From Thiopseudomonas denitrificans (lineage in GTDB: Bacteria; Pseudomonadota; Gammaproteobacteria; Pseudomonadales; Pseudomonadaceae): a stretch of DNA of 64,000 bases. Positions 1 through 8,478 of this stretch are shown here, piece by piece; within the stretch, counting starts at the first letter, position 1, and each line of letters starts with the position of its first letter. Position numbers and translations under genes: made by a program. Location: assembly GCF_002866065.1 (NCBI RefSeq), contig NZ_LNJZ01000001.1:1-64000 (forward strand). Reading direction: 5' to 3'. Below the pieces are notes generated by a model. It did no database searches. It was not told the origin of the DNA and saw only the letters and a program-made list of their open reading frames with translations.

Positions 1-259
1 TGTGCGTAGATCATGATGAATGCCTTTTTTGTTGTGGAGACGCCCTTGGTGCAGCAATGCCTGTACCAACTATAAAAGCTGCTTTTGCGACCAAAGTATT
101 GTCTGACGACAGGCCGCACCAATACTGGCCGGTGCCGGGTGTGACCGGTTATCCGGCAAGGTATTTGTTATGTAAATGTCGACGGGGACTGGGTAAACTG
201 TTCAAAAACCGGCAAACCTGCCTGTGCAGGTGTTCATTTTTTCAACAGGAGTACTCCTT
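1..259. other. Non-coding upstream region of the AcoR-like gene
   Basis: No convincing gene is seen here. The stretch holds short inverted repeats (ACCGGTTATCCGG near 146; CCTGCCTGTGCAGG near 219) and ends in AGGAG at 247-251, the ribosome site of the following gene. A small reading frame at 57-299 overlaps that gene and has no family resemblance, so it is left out. Confidence 0.5.
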
Positions 260-1993
260 GTGGACGGCTTCCTGCCCGACAAACTTGATGACTCGCTGAT
301 AGACAGCTCATGGCGACGCAGCCAGGGCCACGGGCTGCGGGCCGGTAGCCAGGCTGATTTGCGTTATCTGAGTCGTGGCCAGCTCAATAGCCGCAAGCAG
401 CAATACCGGCAGGTGCTGGATCACCTGGAAGATTACACGGGTCTGTTCGAACGCTGGCCGGGCGGCAAGCAGAGCCGGCTGATTTTTGCCGACAGCACCG
501 GCTCTATTCTGCACAGCAGTGGTTGCCGGAGCTTTGGCAGCAAGGCCAGCCGCCTCATGCTGGAGCCGGGCGCCTGCTGGGAAGAGGCAGCCATGGGGAC
601 CAATGCCATTGGTACCGCGCTGTTCCGGCAGGCTGACATGCAGGTGCTGGGGGCGCAACACTTTCTGCAGGCCAACCATGGCATCAGCTGCAGTGCCAGT
701 CCGGTATTTGACCCGCATGGCCAGTTGCTGGGCGTGCTGGACATTTCCAGTGACAGAAGCCGGCACGGCCAGAGCATGATGCTGGGGGCGCGATTGCTGG
801 CGCTATGCGTTGAAAACGCATTGATCGCCGACCAGGCAGACACACACTGGTTGCTGAATCTGGCAGCTGTCGGTGTACACATGCAGCAACCCTGGTCCGG
901 GCTGGTGGCGCTAAATGAAGCGGGACAAGTCATAGGTGCCAACCGGATTGCCAGACAATGGTTGCCCGCCCTGCAGACGGAGCGCTTGCTGGCAGAGCTG
1001 GTACCTGGCCAGATTACCCGCTGGGGCAAGGGGAGTGCCTTGCTGACCCGCAAGGTTGCCGGGGGCAAGTCACGGCCCGCGCGGCTAGCCGGGCGGTTGC
1101 AGCCGGTAGCACAACCCGGCGTGGACTCCAGGGCGCTGGCATTGCTTAATGCTGGTATCAGCCTGCTGGTCCAGGGCGAGACCGGAGTGGGCAAGGATCA
1201 CCTGATACGCCAGTTGCATGCGCACAGTCAGCGCCGCAAGGGGCCGCTGGTGGCGGTCAATTGTGGAGCATTGCCGGCGGAGCTGGTCGAGGCCGAACTG
1301 TTCGGCTATCAGGCCGGGGCTTTCACCGGCAGTGATCGCAACGGTCGGCTGGGTTATGTGCGTGCCGCCGACAAGGGCATTCTTTTCCTTGACGAGGTTG
1401 GCGAGTTGCCGCTGACGGCGCAAACCCGGCTGCTGCGGGTATTACAGGAAAAAAGTGTCACTCCGGTAGGCAGCCATGTGGCTGAGCCGGTTGATTTTCA
1501 TGTGCTGGCTGCGACCAACCAGAATCTGCAGCAGATGGTGGCCGAGGGGCGTTTCCGGGAAGACCTGTATTACCGGATCAACGGATTTTTGTTGCAGTTG
1601 CCACCCCTGCGCGACTACGGCTTTACCGAGTTCTGTGCGCTGGCTGAGCGATTGCTGGCGCAAACCGCGAGCGCGCCAGTGATGAAGCCCGGCGAGCAGC
1701 TGTTGCAGCAGCTGTTTGCCTGCCCGTGGCCGGGCAACATCCGTCAGCTGAAACAGGCGCTGGAAGTGGCGGTGATACTGGCCGATGGCGCACCGCTGAC
1801 ACTTGAGCACTTTCCCGGCCTACAGCCGGCTGTGCGGCAGGACTCAACCGCAGGGGCGGTGCAGGGCAGCTTGCGGGAAAGAAACATCGCCCATGCCTTG
1901 CGTGTGCTCGACAGCCATCAGGGCAACGTCAGCGCCGCCGCCCGCGAGCTGGGCATCAGCCGCACCACGCTATACAGCTACATGAAAGAGTGA
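260..1993 (+). CDS. Sigma-54-dependent transcriptional activator, AcoR-like
   Basis: A predicted 577-residue enhancer-binding regulator that would activate RNA polymerase sigma-54 promoters after sensing a small molecule. The N-terminal part (about 40-195) is a GAF-like sensor with the AcoR-type GTNAIGTAL signature. The AAA+ domain follows, with Walker A GETGVGKD near 305, the sigma-54 contact motif GAFTG near 353 and Walker B ILFLDE near 373. A Fis-type helix-turn-helix (GNVSAAARELGISRTT) closes the protein. The GTG at 260 is preferred over the ATG at 224 because AGGAG sits 8 nt before it. AcoR relatives control acetoin or alcohol catabolism, but no such genes adjoin it here, so the inducer and target are unknown. 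The gene ends just before a REP pair. Confidence 0.85.
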   Translation: MDGFLPDKLDDSLIDSSWRRSQGHGLRAGSQADLRYLSRGQLNSRKQQYRQVLDHLEDYTGLFERWPGGKQSRLIFADSTGSILHSSGCRSFGSKASRLMLEPGACWEEAAMGTNAIGTALFRQADMQVLGAQHFLQANHGISCSASPVFDPHGQLLGVLDISSDRSRHGQSMMLGARLLALCVENALIADQADTHWLLNLAAVGVHMQQPWSGLVALNEAGQVIGANRIARQWLPALQTERLLAELVPGQITRWGKGSALLTRKVAGGKSRPARLAGRLQPVAQPGVDSRALALLNAGISLLVQGETGVGKDHLIRQLHAHSQRRKGPLVAVNCGALPAELVEAELFGYQAGAFTGSDRNGRLGYVRAADKGILFLDEVGELPLTAQTRLLRVLQEKSVTPVGSHVAEPVDFHVLAATNQNLQQMVAEGRFREDLYYRINGFLLQLPPLRDYGFTEFCALAERLLAQTASAPVMKPGEQLLQQLFACPWPGNIRQLKQALEVAVILADGAPLTLEHFPGLQPAVRQDSTAGAVQGSLRERNIAHALRVLDSHQGNVSAAARELGISRTTLYSYMKE

Positions 1994-2015
1994 GCGGTGT
2001 AGGTGTTGGCCCCCT

Positions 2016-2091
2016 GTAGGTCCGGATTTATCCGGACAGAGCCCGACAACGCCGGGCCACATGGATGTGTGTGCGAATAAATTCGCACCTT
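2016..2091. repeat. GTAG-type REP pair, cluster 1
   Basis: The element is used as the reference for the other clusters. A head hairpin begins GTAGG and holds an inverted repeat (2016-2038, arms GTCCGGAT and ATCCGGAC). A central CCGG hairpin follows (2041-2057, one mismatch). An inverted tail (2070-2091) has the core GTGCGAATAAATTCGCAC. Head and tail are inverted copies of one sequence with different arm bases. This cluster lies between the convergent AcoR-like gene and the DUF2782 gene. Confidence 0.85.
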
Positions 2092-2166
2092 GGGGCCGGG
2101 TTGCAGAATCCACATGTGCGCACAACAAAACGGCCAGGCACAGGCCCTGCAGGACCCCTCAAAGAC

Positions 2167-2454
2167 TTACCAGGAATAAATCTGCCAGGACGGGATGCGC
2201 AGCTCGGGCTTACCGGAGTGGATGAAGGCGTCCTCGCCATCGGCACGCACCAAAAAGTATGGTTTACCCTTTTCCGGGATGACCTTGACCGCATACAGAA
2301 AACCGTTGATGCGGTATTCCTCGATGGTTTTGTCGCCCTGCTGGGTAATGGTCACTTCCGGCTCGCCGGCCGGATTGTCATCTGCCGCCAGGGCGGGAGC
2401 GGTGTTGAATGCCAGCAGCATGGCCAGCAACAGTGATGAAAGAATATTACGCAT
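2167..2454 (-). CDS. Small secreted DUF2782-type protein
   Basis: A 95-residue protein of unknown function, with an N-terminal signal peptide of about 24 residues ending ALA-AD. The mature part has a short beta-rich look (EVTITQQGDKTIEEYRING, then PYFLVRADGEDAF). It resembles the DUF2782 proteins that sit next to polA in pseudomonads. The ATG at 2454 is chosen over upstream codons because GGAGGG precedes it at about 8 nt and because the signal peptide starts there. It diverges from polA across about 175 bp, so the two promoters share this gap. Export to the periplasm is inferred from the signal peptide only. Confidence 0.75.
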   Translation of the reverse strand: MRNILSSLLLAMLLAFNTAPALAADDNPAGEPEVTITQQGDKTIEEYRINGFLYAVKVIPEKGKPYFLVRADGEDAFIHSGKPELRIPSWQIYSW

Positions 2455-2629
2455 GGCAAAACCCTCCGGAGCGGCGAAAGCGCGACAGCCGGTGGCTGCC
2501 GGATGAAGGCGGGCAGGTCTGCACGCCGTGTTTCTAGTATAGTCTGCAACCAGCAGGCACGTCAGCAGCGTTTGTTTGCCGCACCCGCTGCGACTGCGCA
2601 CCTATTCAATACAAGGGGTCAAACTCAAG

Positions 2630-5359
2630 ATGTCGGATGCACCACTGGTTCTGGTTGATGGTTCTTCTTATCTGTATCGCGCCTACCACGCGCTGCCACC
2701 GCTGACGACATCGACGGGGCAGCCGACCGGTGCGGTCAAGGGCGTGCTCAACATGCTGCGCAGCCTGCGCAAGGATTATCCGGCCAGCGTCATAGTGGTG
2801 GTGTTCGATGCCAAGGGGCCAACCTTCCGCGACCACATGTTCGAGGAATACAAGGCCCAGCGCCCGCCGATGCCGGATGACCTGCGCAGCCAGATCGAAC
2901 CGCTGCACCAGTGCGTGCAGGCGCTGGGTTTCCCGCTGCTCTGCGTGGAAGGTGTGGAAGCGGACGACGTCATCGGTACCCTGGCGCTGCAGGGCGGCAA
3001 CAATGGCCAGCAGGTGGTGATCTCCACCGGCGACAAGGACATGGCCCAGCTGGTCACCGAACGGGTCACCCTGGTCAACACCATGTACCGCACCGCCACC
3101 GATATTGCCGCCGTGCACGAGAAATACGGTATTGGCCCCGAGCTGATCATCGATTTTCTCGCCCTGATGGGTGACAAGGCCGACAACATTCCGGGCGTGC
3201 CCGGGGTGGGCGAGAAGACCGCCACCGGCCTGCTGCAGGGGCTGGGTGACATGGATGCCATCTACGCCAATCTGGACAAGGTGGCGGAGCTGCCGATTCG
3301 TGGCGCGAAAAGCCTGGGTGCCAAACTGGAAGAACACCGCGATGTGGCCTATCTGTCACGTCAGCTAGCCACCATCAAGACCGATGTCGAGCTGGAAGGT
3401 TGCGCTGCCACACTGGCCATGCAACAGCCCGACTATGCGCAGCTGCGCGAGCTGTACCAGCAGATGGAATTCAGAAGCTGGTTGAACGAGGTGGAACAGG
3501 AAGCAGAAGAGGCCGGCGAACCGGTTGTAGCGGCTGAAGAACAGGCCGAGGCCAGCTACAGCACCTTGCTGGAATGGAGCGAGCTGGATGCCTGGCTGGA
3601 GCGTCTGCAGCAAGCGAAAATCTTCGCCTTTGATACCGAAACCACCAGCATCGATGCCCAGCAGGCGCAGCTGGTCGGCATGTCGTTTTCCATCAAGCCG
3701 GGCGAGGCCGCCTATTTGCCGCTGGCGCACAGCTACATGGGCGTGCCGCAGCAGCTGCCGTTCCAGGAAGCGCTGGAGCGCATGCGCCCGCTGCTGGAAA
3801 ACCCCGACATCATCAAGGTGTGCCAGAACGGCAAGTACGACATCAACGTGCTGTACCACCACGGCATCAGTCTGCAGGGCGTCCTGCACGACAGCATGCT
3901 GGCGTCCTATGTGCTCAACTCGACCGTCACGCGTCATAACATGGACGACCTGGCGCAGCACTATCTGAACCGCACCACCATCCCCTTTGAAAGCATTGCC
4001 GGCAAGGGTGCCAAACAGCTGACCTTCGACCAGCTGGACCTTGCGATGGCCGCACCCTATGCGGCGGAAGATGCCGACATCACACTGCAGCTGCACAGCG
4101 CCCTGCAGGAAAGACTGGACGAGATCCCGTCGCTGGCCAGCGTCTATCGCGATATCGAGATGCCGCTGATGCCGGTGCTGGCGCGTATCGAGCGTACCGG
4201 TGCGCTGGTCGATGCCAACCTGCTGGGTCGCCAGAGCCAGGAGCTGGGCGACAAGCTGACCGCCATCGAGCGCGAGGTGTTCGAGATCGCCGGCCAGCCA
4301 TTCAACCTGGCCTCGCCCAAGCAGCTGGGCGAAATTCTCTATGACAAGCTGGGCCTGCCGGTGCTGGCGAAAACCGCCAAGGGCCAGCCCAGCACCGCCG
4401 AAGCCGTGCTGCAACAATTGGCTGATGACGGCCATGAACTGCCGGTGCTGCTGATGGAATACCGCAGCCTGAGCAAGCTGAAAAGCACCTACACCGACCG
4501 CTTGCCCGAGCAGGTCAACCCGCGCACCGGCCGCATTCACACCAGCTACCACCAGGCGGTTACCGCCACCGGGCGGCTGTCATCCAGCGACCCCAACCTG
4601 CAGAACATTCCGGTGCGTACCGCCGAGGGGCGGCGTATTCGCCAGGCCTTCATCGCGCCGCCGGAGCACGTGCTGGTGTCGGCCGACTATTCGCAGATCG
4701 AGCTGCGCATCATGGCCCATCTGGCGCAGGACTCCGGCCTGCTGGAAGCCTTCCGTAACGACCGCGACGTTCACAAGGCCACCGCTGCCGAGGTGTTCGG
4801 CGTGCCGCTGGACGAGGTTTCCAGCGATCAGCGCCGCAACGCCAAGGCGATCAACTTCGGCCTGATCTACGGCATGAGCGCCCATGGCCTGGCCAAGCAG
4901 ATCGGCACCGACCGTGTGGAGGCGCAGGCCTACATCGACCGTTACTTCGTGCGCTATCCGGGCGTGCTCGACTACATGGAGCGCACCCGCAAGCAGGCCG
5001 CCGAGCTGGGCTATGTCGAAACCCTGTTTGGCCGCCGCCTCTACCTACCCGAGATCAAGGCGAAAAACCCGATGATCCGCCGCGCCGCCGAGCGCACCGC
5101 GATCAACGCGCCGATGCAGGGCAGTGCCGCCGACATCATCAAGCGGGCGATGATCGAGATCGATGCATGGCTGCAGGGCTCCGGCCTGCGCGCGCAAGTA
5201 GTGATGCAGGTGCATGACGAGCTGGTGCTGGAAGTGCATCGAGACGATGTCGAAAAGCTCAAGGAAGGCCTGATCCCGCGCATGAGCGCCGCAGCCGAGC
5301 TGGATGTGCCCCTGCTGGTGGAAGCCGGAGTTGGCAATAACTGGGACGAAGCCCACTGA
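2630..5359 (+). CDS. polA: DNA polymerase I
   Basis: Repair and Okazaki-fragment-processing DNA polymerase, 909 residues, close to the usual 928 of E. coli. The three expected parts are in order. The 5'-3' exonuclease comes first (about 1-290, opening [14 protein letters not shown]). The proofreading 3'-5' exonuclease keeps the FDTET acidic motif near 335. The polymerase domain has motif [10 protein letters not shown] (about 684), motif [15 protein letters not shown] (about 735) and motif C QVHDELV (about 861). The ATG at 2630 is selected by homology of the N-terminus; AAGGGG lies upstream. The 3' side carries a REP array and then an ErsA-like sRNA on the same strand, an arrangement parallel to polA-spf in E. 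coli. Confidence 0.97.
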   Translation: MSDAPLVLVDGSSYLYRAYHALPPLTTSTGQPTGAVKGVLNMLRSLRKDYPASVIVVVFDAKGPTFRDHMFEEYKAQRPPMPDDLRSQIEPLHQCVQALGFPLLCVEGVEADDVIGTLALQGGNNGQQVVISTGDKDMAQLVTERVTLVNTMYRTATDIAAVHEKYGIGPELIIDFLALMGDKADNIPGVPGVGEKTATGLLQGLGDMDAIYANLDKVAELPIRGAKSLGAKLEEHRDVAYLSRQLATIKTDVELEGCAATLAMQQPDYAQLRELYQQMEFRSWLNEVEQEAEEAGEPVVAAEEQAEASYSTLLEWSELDAWLERLQQAKIFAFDTETTSIDAQQAQLVGMSFSIKPGEAAYLPLAHSYMGVPQQLPFQEALERMRPLLENPDIIKVCQNGKYDINVLYHHGISLQGVLHDSMLASYVLNSTVTRHNMDDLAQHYLNRTTIPFESIAGKGAKQLTFDQLDLAMAAPYAAEDADITLQLHSALQERLDEIPSLASVYRDIEMPLMPVLARIERTGALVDANLLGRQSQELGDKLTAIEREVFEIAGQPFNLASPKQLGEILYDKLGLPVLAKTAKGQPSTAEAVLQQLADDGHELPVLLMEYRSLSKLKSTYTDRLPEQVNPRTGRIHTSYHQAVTATGRLSSSDPNLQNIPVRTAEGRRIRQAFIAPPEHVLVSADYSQIELRIMAHLAQDSGLLEAFRNDRDVHKATAAEVFGVPLDEVSSDQRRNAKAINFGLIYGMSAHGLAKQIGTDRVEAQAYIDRYFVRYPGVLDYMERTRKQAAELGYVETLFGRRLYLPEIKAKNPMIRRAAERTAINAPMQGSAADIIKRAMIEIDAWLQGSGLRAQVVMQVHDELVLEVHRDDVEKLKEGLIPRMSAAAELDVPLLVEAGVGNNWDEAH

Positions 5360-5388
5360 CGTCCGGACAATTGGCATTCTGCGCTGTT

Positions 5389-5548
5389 GTAGGTGCGAAT
5401 TTATTCGCACAATTGCGCAGCGTGACCGGGTTTCTTGTGGGTGCGAATTTATTCGCACAATAGTGCAGGGTGGCCGGATTTCTTGTAGGTGCGAATTTAT
5501 TCGCACAATAGCGCCAGTTGTTCGTGTGCGAATGAATTCGCACCTACA
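5389..5548. repeat. REP array with 48-bp tandem units, cluster 2
   Basis: Three head hairpins in direct orientation (5389-5411, 5437-5459, 5485-5507) repeat at exactly 48 bp. An inverted tail follows (5525-5548). All three head cores are GTGCGAATTTATTCGCAC; the second starts GTGGG in place of GTAGG. The filler between heads is also repeated (ACCGGGTTTCTT and GCCGGATTTCTT), so the array grew by tandem duplication. It lies directly after polA. Confidence 0.9.
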
Positions 5549-5706
5549 GGTGTGGTGTTAAAACCGGCCTGCCCGTAATGCAACCCACCGCCATTTCGCT
5601 GTGACGGGAAGCGTGTTCAGGACAACGGTTTACAGGCCGGGCTTTGAATGTGCAGTTTTTCCGTGCCCGGGGTTTTCCGGCTATCTCAGTTTTTTGCAGA
5701 AAAATT

Positions 5707-5733
5707 GAACTTCTCCCGCCGGAGCTGTTCTCA
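5707..5733 (+). promoter_or_regulatory. AlgU (sigma-22/sigma-E)-type promoter of the ErsA-like sRNA
   Basis: GAACTT at 5707-5712, a 16-nt spacer and TCTCA at 5729-5733 match the AlgU/RpoE promoter pattern (GAACTT, 16-17 nt, TCTGA). It would start transcription near 5739-5741, just at the first hairpin of the predicted sRNA. P. aeruginosa ersA is reported to be AlgU-dependent. Confidence 0.65.
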
Positions 5734-5738
5734 TCTTG

Positions 5739-5874
5739 TGTCTGCTTCTGGCAGACAGTTCTCTCCGAACAGATGCGATGAGTTAAGTTGGCAGATCCGC
5801 AGTGTTTTCCCTGTCACTGCGATCCTTGAACTCCGGACCACGCCACTCCCCCGGCGGTATCCGGAGTTTTTTTT
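5739..5874 (+). ncRNA. ersA: ErsA-like regulatory sRNA
   Basis: A predicted sRNA of about 135 nt downstream of polA. ErsA of P. aeruginosa occupies the polA-engB gap, is about 132 nt and uses an AlgU promoter. The sequence folds into a GTCTGC/GCAGAC hairpin (5740-5756), a GTTC/GAAC hairpin exposing a UCUCC loop (5758-5770) and a GCAGTG/CACTGC hairpin with a UUUUCCCUGU loop (5799-5820). It ends in a strong terminator at 5829-5874. Pyrimidine-rich loops of this kind can pair with ribosome sites. Identity rests on position, promoter, length and fold; I cannot align it to the known sequence. The next gene is glcB, not engB. Confidence 0.65.
5829..5874 (+). terminator. Rho-independent terminator of the ErsA-like sRNA
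   Basis: Stem AACTCCGGA (5829-5837) and TCCGGAGTT (5860-5868) run into eight or so T residues. No coding gene ends here, which is what first marks the region as an RNA gene. Confidence 0.8.
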
Positions 5875-5934
5875 GCCTGTGTTGTGTACTTAAGTCGCAG
5901 CTCTTATTTATCCCTGTATTTTTCGCTTCGTTCA

Positions 5935-5960
5935 TGTAGTATGAAACACTTTGCACTACA
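5935..5960. promoter_or_regulatory. RccR-type operator upstream of glcB
   Basis: TGTAGT (5935-5940), 14 nt, ACTACA (5955-5960): the same half-sites and spacing as at pckA and rccR. It ends 52 bp before the glcB start. Reports on P. fluorescens RccR describe control of glcB and pckA through TGTAGT/ACTACA-type sites, so repression of glcB by the rccR product in this window is the natural reading. Confidence 0.75.
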
Positions 5961-6012
5961 TGGCTTCCCGGCCATGTTTTTTGAGGCTTTCATAGCAGTG
6001 AGTGAGGCAATA

Positions 6013-8190
6013 ATGACCGAACGCGTACAAGTAGGCGGCTTGCAAGTCGCCAAAGTCCTTTATGACTTCGTGAATGAACAGGCCATCCCCGGCACCGGCC
6101 TTGACGCCGGCAAGTTCTGGGAAGGTGCTGCACAGGTGTTCAAGGACCTGGCACCGAAAAATCGCGCCCTGCTGGAAAAACGTGACGCCTTGCAAGCAAA
6201 AATTGACGAGTGGCACCTGGCACGCAAAGGCCAGTCCCACGATGCAGCGGCATATAAAGCCTTCCTGCAAGAGATTGGATATTTGCTGCCAGAAGCAGCG
6301 GATTTCCAGGCCAGCACACAGAATGTTGACGAAGAAATTGCGAGCATGGCCGGCCCACAGCTGGTGGTTCCGGTAACCAACGCACGTTTTGCCCTGAACG
6401 CGGCCAACGCCCGCTGGGGTTCCCTGTATGACGCGCTGTACGGCACCGATGCCATCAGCGAGGAAGGTGGCGCTGAAGTCACCAAAGGCTACAACAAGGT
6501 GCGTGGCGACAAGGTCATCGCCTGGGGCCGCAACTTCCTGGATACCGCCGTGCCACTGGCTGCCGGCTCCCATGCCGATGCTGCCGGTTATCGCATCGAG
6601 GGCGGCAAACTGATCGTTGCCATGAAAGGCGGCAGCAACAGCGGCCTGCGCAACGATGCCCAGCTGATTGGCTATAACGGCGAAGCAGGTGCACCCACGT
6701 CCGTGCTGCTGAAGAACAACGGCCTGCACATCGAGATCCAGATCGATGCCAACAGCCCGATTGGCCAGACCGATGCCGCCGGCGTCAAGGACATCATCCT
6801 GGAAGCCGCCATCACCACCATCATCGACTGTGAAGACTCTGTCGCTGCCGTGGATGCCGACGACAAGACGCTGGTCTACCGCAACTGGCTGGGCCTGATG
6901 AAGGGCGATCTGGCCGAGAGCGTAACCAAGGGCGACAAGACCTTCACCCGCGCCATGAACCCGGATCGCGAATACACCGGCCTGAACGGCGATAAAGTTG
7001 TTCTGCATGGCCGCTCCCTGCTGTTTGTGCGTAATGTTGGCCACCTGATGACCAACCCGGCGATTCTCGACGAGCAGGGCAACGAGCTGCCCGAAGGCAT
7101 CATGGACGGGCTGTTCACCGGCCTGATTGCCCTGCACAACCTGAACGGCAACACCAGCCGTGCCAACAGCCGCAAAGGCAGCATGTACATCGTCAAGCCG
7201 AAGATGCACGGACCGGAAGAGGTCGCCTTCGCCAACGAGCTGTTTGCCCGTATCGAAGACGTGCTGGGCATGCAGCGCAATACCCTGAAAATGGGCATCA
7301 TGGACGAAGAGCGCCGCACCACCGTCAACCTGAAAGCCTGTATCGCTGCCGCCAAAGAGCGTGTGGTGTTCATCAATACCGGCTTCCTCGACCGTACCGG
7401 TGACGAAATCCATACCTCCATGGAAGCCGGTGCGATGGTGCGCAAGACCGCCATGCGTGGCGAGAAGTGGATTGCCACCTACGAAGACTGGAACGTGGAC
7501 GTTGGTCTGGCCACCGGCCTGCCCGGCAAGGCACAGATCGGTAAAGGCATGTGGGCCATGCCGGACCTGATGGCAGCCATGCTGGAGCAGAAGATCGGTC
7601 ACGTGAAGGCCGGTGCCAACACCGCCTGGGTTCCATCGCCGACTGCGGCCACCCTGCACGCCACCCACTACCACCAGTACGACGTGTTCGCCCTGCAGCA
7701 AGAGCTGAAGACGCGCCCGCACGCCAACCTGGACGACATCCTGACCATTCCGCTGGCCAAGGACACCAACTGGAGTGCCGAGGAAATCCGCAATGAGCTG
7801 GACAACAACGCGCAAGGCATCCTGGGTTACGTTGTACGCTGGGTCGAGCAGAGCGTCGGCTGTTCCAAGGTGCCGGACATCAACGATGTCGGCCTGATGG
7901 AAGACCGCGCCACCCTGCGCATTTCCAGCCAGCACATGGCCAACTGGCTGCGCCACGGTATCGTTACCGAAGAGCAGATTGTTGAAGCCATGAAGCGCAT
8001 GGCCGAGGTGGTTGACCGTCAGAACGCCGGTGACCCCGAGTACCGCAACATGGCGCCGAACTTCGACGACAGCATCGGCTTCCAGGCCGGTCTGGAGCTG
8101 GTTCTTGAAGGTCGCGCCCAGCCCAATGGCTACACCGAGCCGGTCCTGCACCGTCGCCGCCGCGAGTACAAGGCCAAAAACGGCCTGTAA
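6013..8190 (+). CDS. glcB: Malate synthase G
   Basis: Condenses glyoxylate with acetyl-CoA to malate, the second step of the glyoxylate shunt, in the cytoplasm. The 725-residue length is typical of the G form (E. coli 723). Recognisable stretches are [15 protein letters not shown] (the metal-binding Glu region near 275), [16 protein letters not shown] (the Arg region near 335) and [18 protein letters not shown] near 630, which holds the catalytic Asp. The start at 6013 matches the family N-terminus [18 protein letters not shown]; weak GAGG precedes it. An RccR-type operator upstream suggests shared control with pckA. A terminator follows. It stands alone, without aceA. Confidence 0.95.
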   Translation: MTERVQVGGLQVAKVLYDFVNEQAIPGTGLDAGKFWEGAAQVFKDLAPKNRALLEKRDALQAKIDEWHLARKGQSHDAAAYKAFLQEIGYLLPEAADFQASTQNVDEEIASMAGPQLVVPVTNARFALNAANARWGSLYDALYGTDAISEEGGAEVTKGYNKVRGDKVIAWGRNFLDTAVPLAAGSHADAAGYRIEGGKLIVAMKGGSNSGLRNDAQLIGYNGEAGAPTSVLLKNNGLHIEIQIDANSPIGQTDAAGVKDIILEAAITTIIDCEDSVAAVDADDKTLVYRNWLGLMKGDLAESVTKGDKTFTRAMNPDREYTGLNGDKVVLHGRSLLFVRNVGHLMTNPAILDEQGNELPEGIMDGLFTGLIALHNLNGNTSRANSRKGSMYIVKPKMHGPEEVAFANELFARIEDVLGMQRNTLKMGIMDEERRTTVNLKACIAAAKERVVFINTGFLDRTGDEIHTSMEAGAMVRKTAMRGEKWIATYEDWNVDVGLATGLPGKAQIGKGMWAMPDLMAAMLEQKIGHVKAGANTAWVPSPTAATLHATHYHQYDVFALQQELKTRPHANLDDILTIPLAKDTNWSAEEIRNELDNNAQGILGYVVRWVEQSVGCSKVPDINDVGLMEDRATLRISSQHMANWLRHGIVTEEQIVEAMKRMAEVVDRQNAGDPEYRNMAPNFDDSIGFQAGLELVLEGRAQPNGYTEPVLHRRRREYKAKNGL

Positions 8191-8214
8191 TCGCCGGTTG
8201 CACATGCAGTAATC

Positions 8215-8248
8215 AAAAGCCGCCCGCAGTAATGCCGGCGGCTTTTTT
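8215..8248 (+). terminator. Terminator of glcB
   Basis: AAAAGCCGCC (8215-8224) pairs with GGCGGCTTTT (8237-8246), followed by more T residues. It lies 24 bp after the glcB stop. Confidence 0.85.
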
Positions 8249-8269
8249 GTGCCCGTGCGCTTTGCACCT

Positions 8270-8346
8270 GTAGGTGCGAATTCATTCGCACATGCTCTTA
8301 TGCTGCCCGGCTGCGCCGGGCTTGTTCGAATAAATTCGAACCTACA
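8270..8346. repeat. GTAG-type REP pair, cluster 3
   Basis: Head 8270-8292 has core GTGCGAATTCATTCGCAC (loop TCA in place of TTA). The central hairpin GCCCGGC-TGC-GCCGGGC (8305-8321) is perfect. The tail 8323-8346 has core GTTCGAATAAATTCGAAC. Head arms use G:C and tail arms use T:A at the variable pair. Confidence 0.85.
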
Positions 8347-8478
8347 GATACTCCTCGTACAAAAGCCGGCATGATCCCTGGCGGCACCAATATGATTTCA
8401 AAGCCTTGCAACTTACGTCCAATGGGGCGCGCTTTCATTGATGCGTAGCATGTCGTCGTTATGCGTGGAGGAAAGCCA

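Noticed and set aside
57-299. Small reading frame at the left edge
   Set aside because: Overlaps the start of the AcoR-like gene, has no recognisable domain and no good ribosome site.
5389-5548. Regular repeats after polA as a CRISPR array
   Set aside because: The 48-bp units are REP hairpins whose filler is itself repeated, so there are no unique spacers, and no cas genes are present.
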